Positions 29,569 through 31,418 of a stretch of 31,418 nucleotides of DNA are shown in pieces. Under the pieces are notes generated by a model. That model made no database searches and was not told the origin of the DNA. It saw only the letters and a list, made by a program, of their open reading frames with translations. The position numbers and the translations under genes were made by a program. This stretch comes from Nemertoderma westbladi. Its lineage: Eukaryota; Xenacoelomorpha; Nemertodermatida; Nemertodermatidae. The DNA lies in the NCBI GenBank assembly GCA_032718475.1, contig JAUCBJ010005167.1, forward strand, positions 1-31,418. Direction: 5' to 3'. Every line of letters starts with the position of its first letter. The stretch's first letter is position 1.

Positions 29569-31383
29569 TATATACTACTGGTATAATAGTAGCGAGCTAC
29601 TACTGTATATACTACTGGTATAATAGTAGCGAGCTACTACTGGTATAATAGTAGCGAGCTACTACTGTATATACTACTGGTATAATAGTAGCGAGCTACT
29701 ACTGTATATACTACTGGTATAATAGTAGCGAGCTACTACTGTATATACTACTGGTATAATAGTAGCGAGCTACTACTGTATATACTACTGGTATAATAGT
29801 AGCGAGCTACTACTGTAAGTACTACTGGTATAATAGTAGCGAGCTACTACTGGTATAATAGTAACGAGCTACTACTGGTATAATAGTAGCGAGCTACTAC
29901 TGGTATAATAGTAGCGAGCTACTACTGGTATAATGTTAGCGAGCTACTACTTGTATAATAGCGAGCTACTACTGTATATACTACTGGTATAATAGTAGCG
30001 AGCTACTACTGGTATAATAGTAGCGAGCTACTACTGGTATAATAGTAGCGAGCTACCACTGGTATAATAGTAGCGAGCTACTACTGTATATACTACTGGT
30101 ATAATAGTAGCGAGCTATTACTGTATATACTACTGGTATAATAGTAGCGAGCTACTACTGTATATACTACTGGTATAATAGTAGCGAGCTACTACTGTAA
30201 GTACTACTGGTATAATAGTAGCGAGCTACTACTGGTATAATAGTAACGAGCTACTACTGGTATAATAGTAGCGAGCTACTACTGGTATAATGTTAGCGAG
30301 CTACTACTTGTATAATAGCGAGCTACTACTGTATATACTACTGGTATAATAGTAGCGACCTACTACTGGTATAATAGTAGCGAGCTACTACTGTATATAC
30401 TACTGTTATAATAGTAGCGAGCTACTACTGGTATAATAGTAGCGAGCTACTACTGGTATAATAGTAGCGAGCTACTACTGTATATACTACTGGTATAATA
30501 GTAGCGAGCTACTACTGTATATACTACTGGTATAATAGTAGCGAGCTACTACTGGTATAATAGTAGCGAGCTACTACTGGTATAATAGTAGCGAGCTACT
30601 ACTGTATATACTACTGGTATAATAGTAGCGAGCTACTACTGTATTTACCATAATAGTAGCGAGCTACTACTGGTATAATAGTTGCGAGCTACTACTGGTA
30701 TAATAGTAGCGAGCTACTACTGTATATACTACTGGTATAATAGTAGCGAGCTACTACTGTATATACTACTGGTATAATAGTAGCGAGCTACTACTGGTAT
30801 AATAGTAGCGAGCTACTACTGGTATAATAGTAGCGAGCTACTACTGGTATAATAGTAGCGAGCTACTACTGTATATACTACTGGTATAATAGTAGCGAGC
30901 TACTACTGTATTTACCATAATAGTAGCGAGCTACTACTGGTATAATAGTTGCGAGCTACTACTGGTATAATAGTAGCGAGCTACTACTGTATATACTACT
31001 GGTATAATAGTAGCGAGCTACTACTGTATTTACCATAATAGTAGCGAGCTACTACTGGTATAATAGTAGCGAGCTACTACTGGTATAATAGTAGCGAGCT
31101 ACTAATGTATTTACCATAATAGTAGCGAGCTACTACTGGTATAATAGTAACGAGCTACTACTGGTATAATAGTAGCGAGCTACTACTGGTATAATAGTAG
31201 CGAGCTACTACTGGTATAATAGCGAGCTACTACTGTATATACTACTGGTATAATAGTAGCGAGCTACTACTGTATATACTACTGTTATAATAGTAGCGAG
31301 CTACTACTGGTATAATAGTAGCGAGCTACTACTGGTATAATAGTAGCGAGCTACTACTGTATAAACTACTGGTATAATAGTAG
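29569..31383. repeat. Satellite of tandem hairpins, 25-bp unit with 12-bp additions
   Basis: Each unit holds TAGTAGCGAGCTACTA, a perfect 7-bp inverted repeat with a GA centre. The basic unit GGTATAATAGTAGCGAGCTA plus CTACT is 25 bp; many are followed by TGTATATACTA-type 12-bp additions. Roughly 60 hairpin units. GGTATAATGTTAGCGAGC blocks recur 357 bp apart (near 29931 and 30288), and TGTATTTACCATAATAG variants occur several times after 30640. The array ends with AGCAGGAGTAGTAGTACATA just before the window end. Confidence 0.95.
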
Positions 31384-31418
31384 CAGGAGTAGTAGTACAT
31401 ACTACTTCAGTTACTGAA

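Overview
The window looks like nuclear DNA of an invertebrate animal. It has GT-AG introns, low gene density, AT-rich spacers, LINE fragments and many non-autonomous transposons and satellite arrays. The species cannot be named from the sequence alone.

One host gene is well supported, on the + strand. Five exons (10017-10134, 11491-11621, 19702-19841, 27990-28210, 28591-28934) encode the last ~315 residues of an apparent type I membrane protein: a Cys-containing extracellular part, one transmembrane helix, and a Ser/Arg/Pro-rich tail with a PPxY motif and a possible PDZ-binding end. The 5' exons were not found. Two introns are about 8 kb and are filled with repeats. A second candidate gene, a single-exon 268-codon ORF on the - strand (12940-13746), lies in intron 2 and contains 20 units encoding a Gly-Cys-Tyr repeat.

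Layout: 1-1157 featureless; 1158-4782 a 3.6-kb terminal-inverted-repeat (TIR) element with 8-bp target duplications, built of a G-rich minisatellite, a 68-bp tandem array and the C-rich complement of the first minisatellite; 4791-10016 mostly featureless, with a tRNA-like relic (5130-5202), a MITE (6593-6813), a LINE fragment (7232-7752) and a damaged relative of the 3.6-kb element (8539-8850); 10017-19841 exons 1-3 of the visible gene, with two TTAA-flanked TIR elements (10281-11185, 14835-16302), a 331-bp relative of the 3.6-kb element (14356-14686), a 5'-truncated LINE reverse transcriptase (16791-18168, -) and several minisatellites; 19842-27989 intron 3 with a 5.56-kb array of 25/23-bp units, a 32-bp array and LINE remnants; 27990-28934 last two exons; 29569-31383 a satellite of repeated hairpins running almost to the window end.

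The transposon families are connected. The same module (AAAGGAGCAGGTTACAG ... CTAACCAAAACAATAAACG) occurs once in the 331-bp element, about 14 times in tandem in the 3.6-kb element, and in three dispersed MITE copies. The most notable items are the 3.6-kb inverted-minisatellite transposon family, the Gly-Cys-Tyr ORF, and the unrecognised membrane-protein gene with a satellite-filled intron. No CRISPR array, operon or prokaryotic system was seen.
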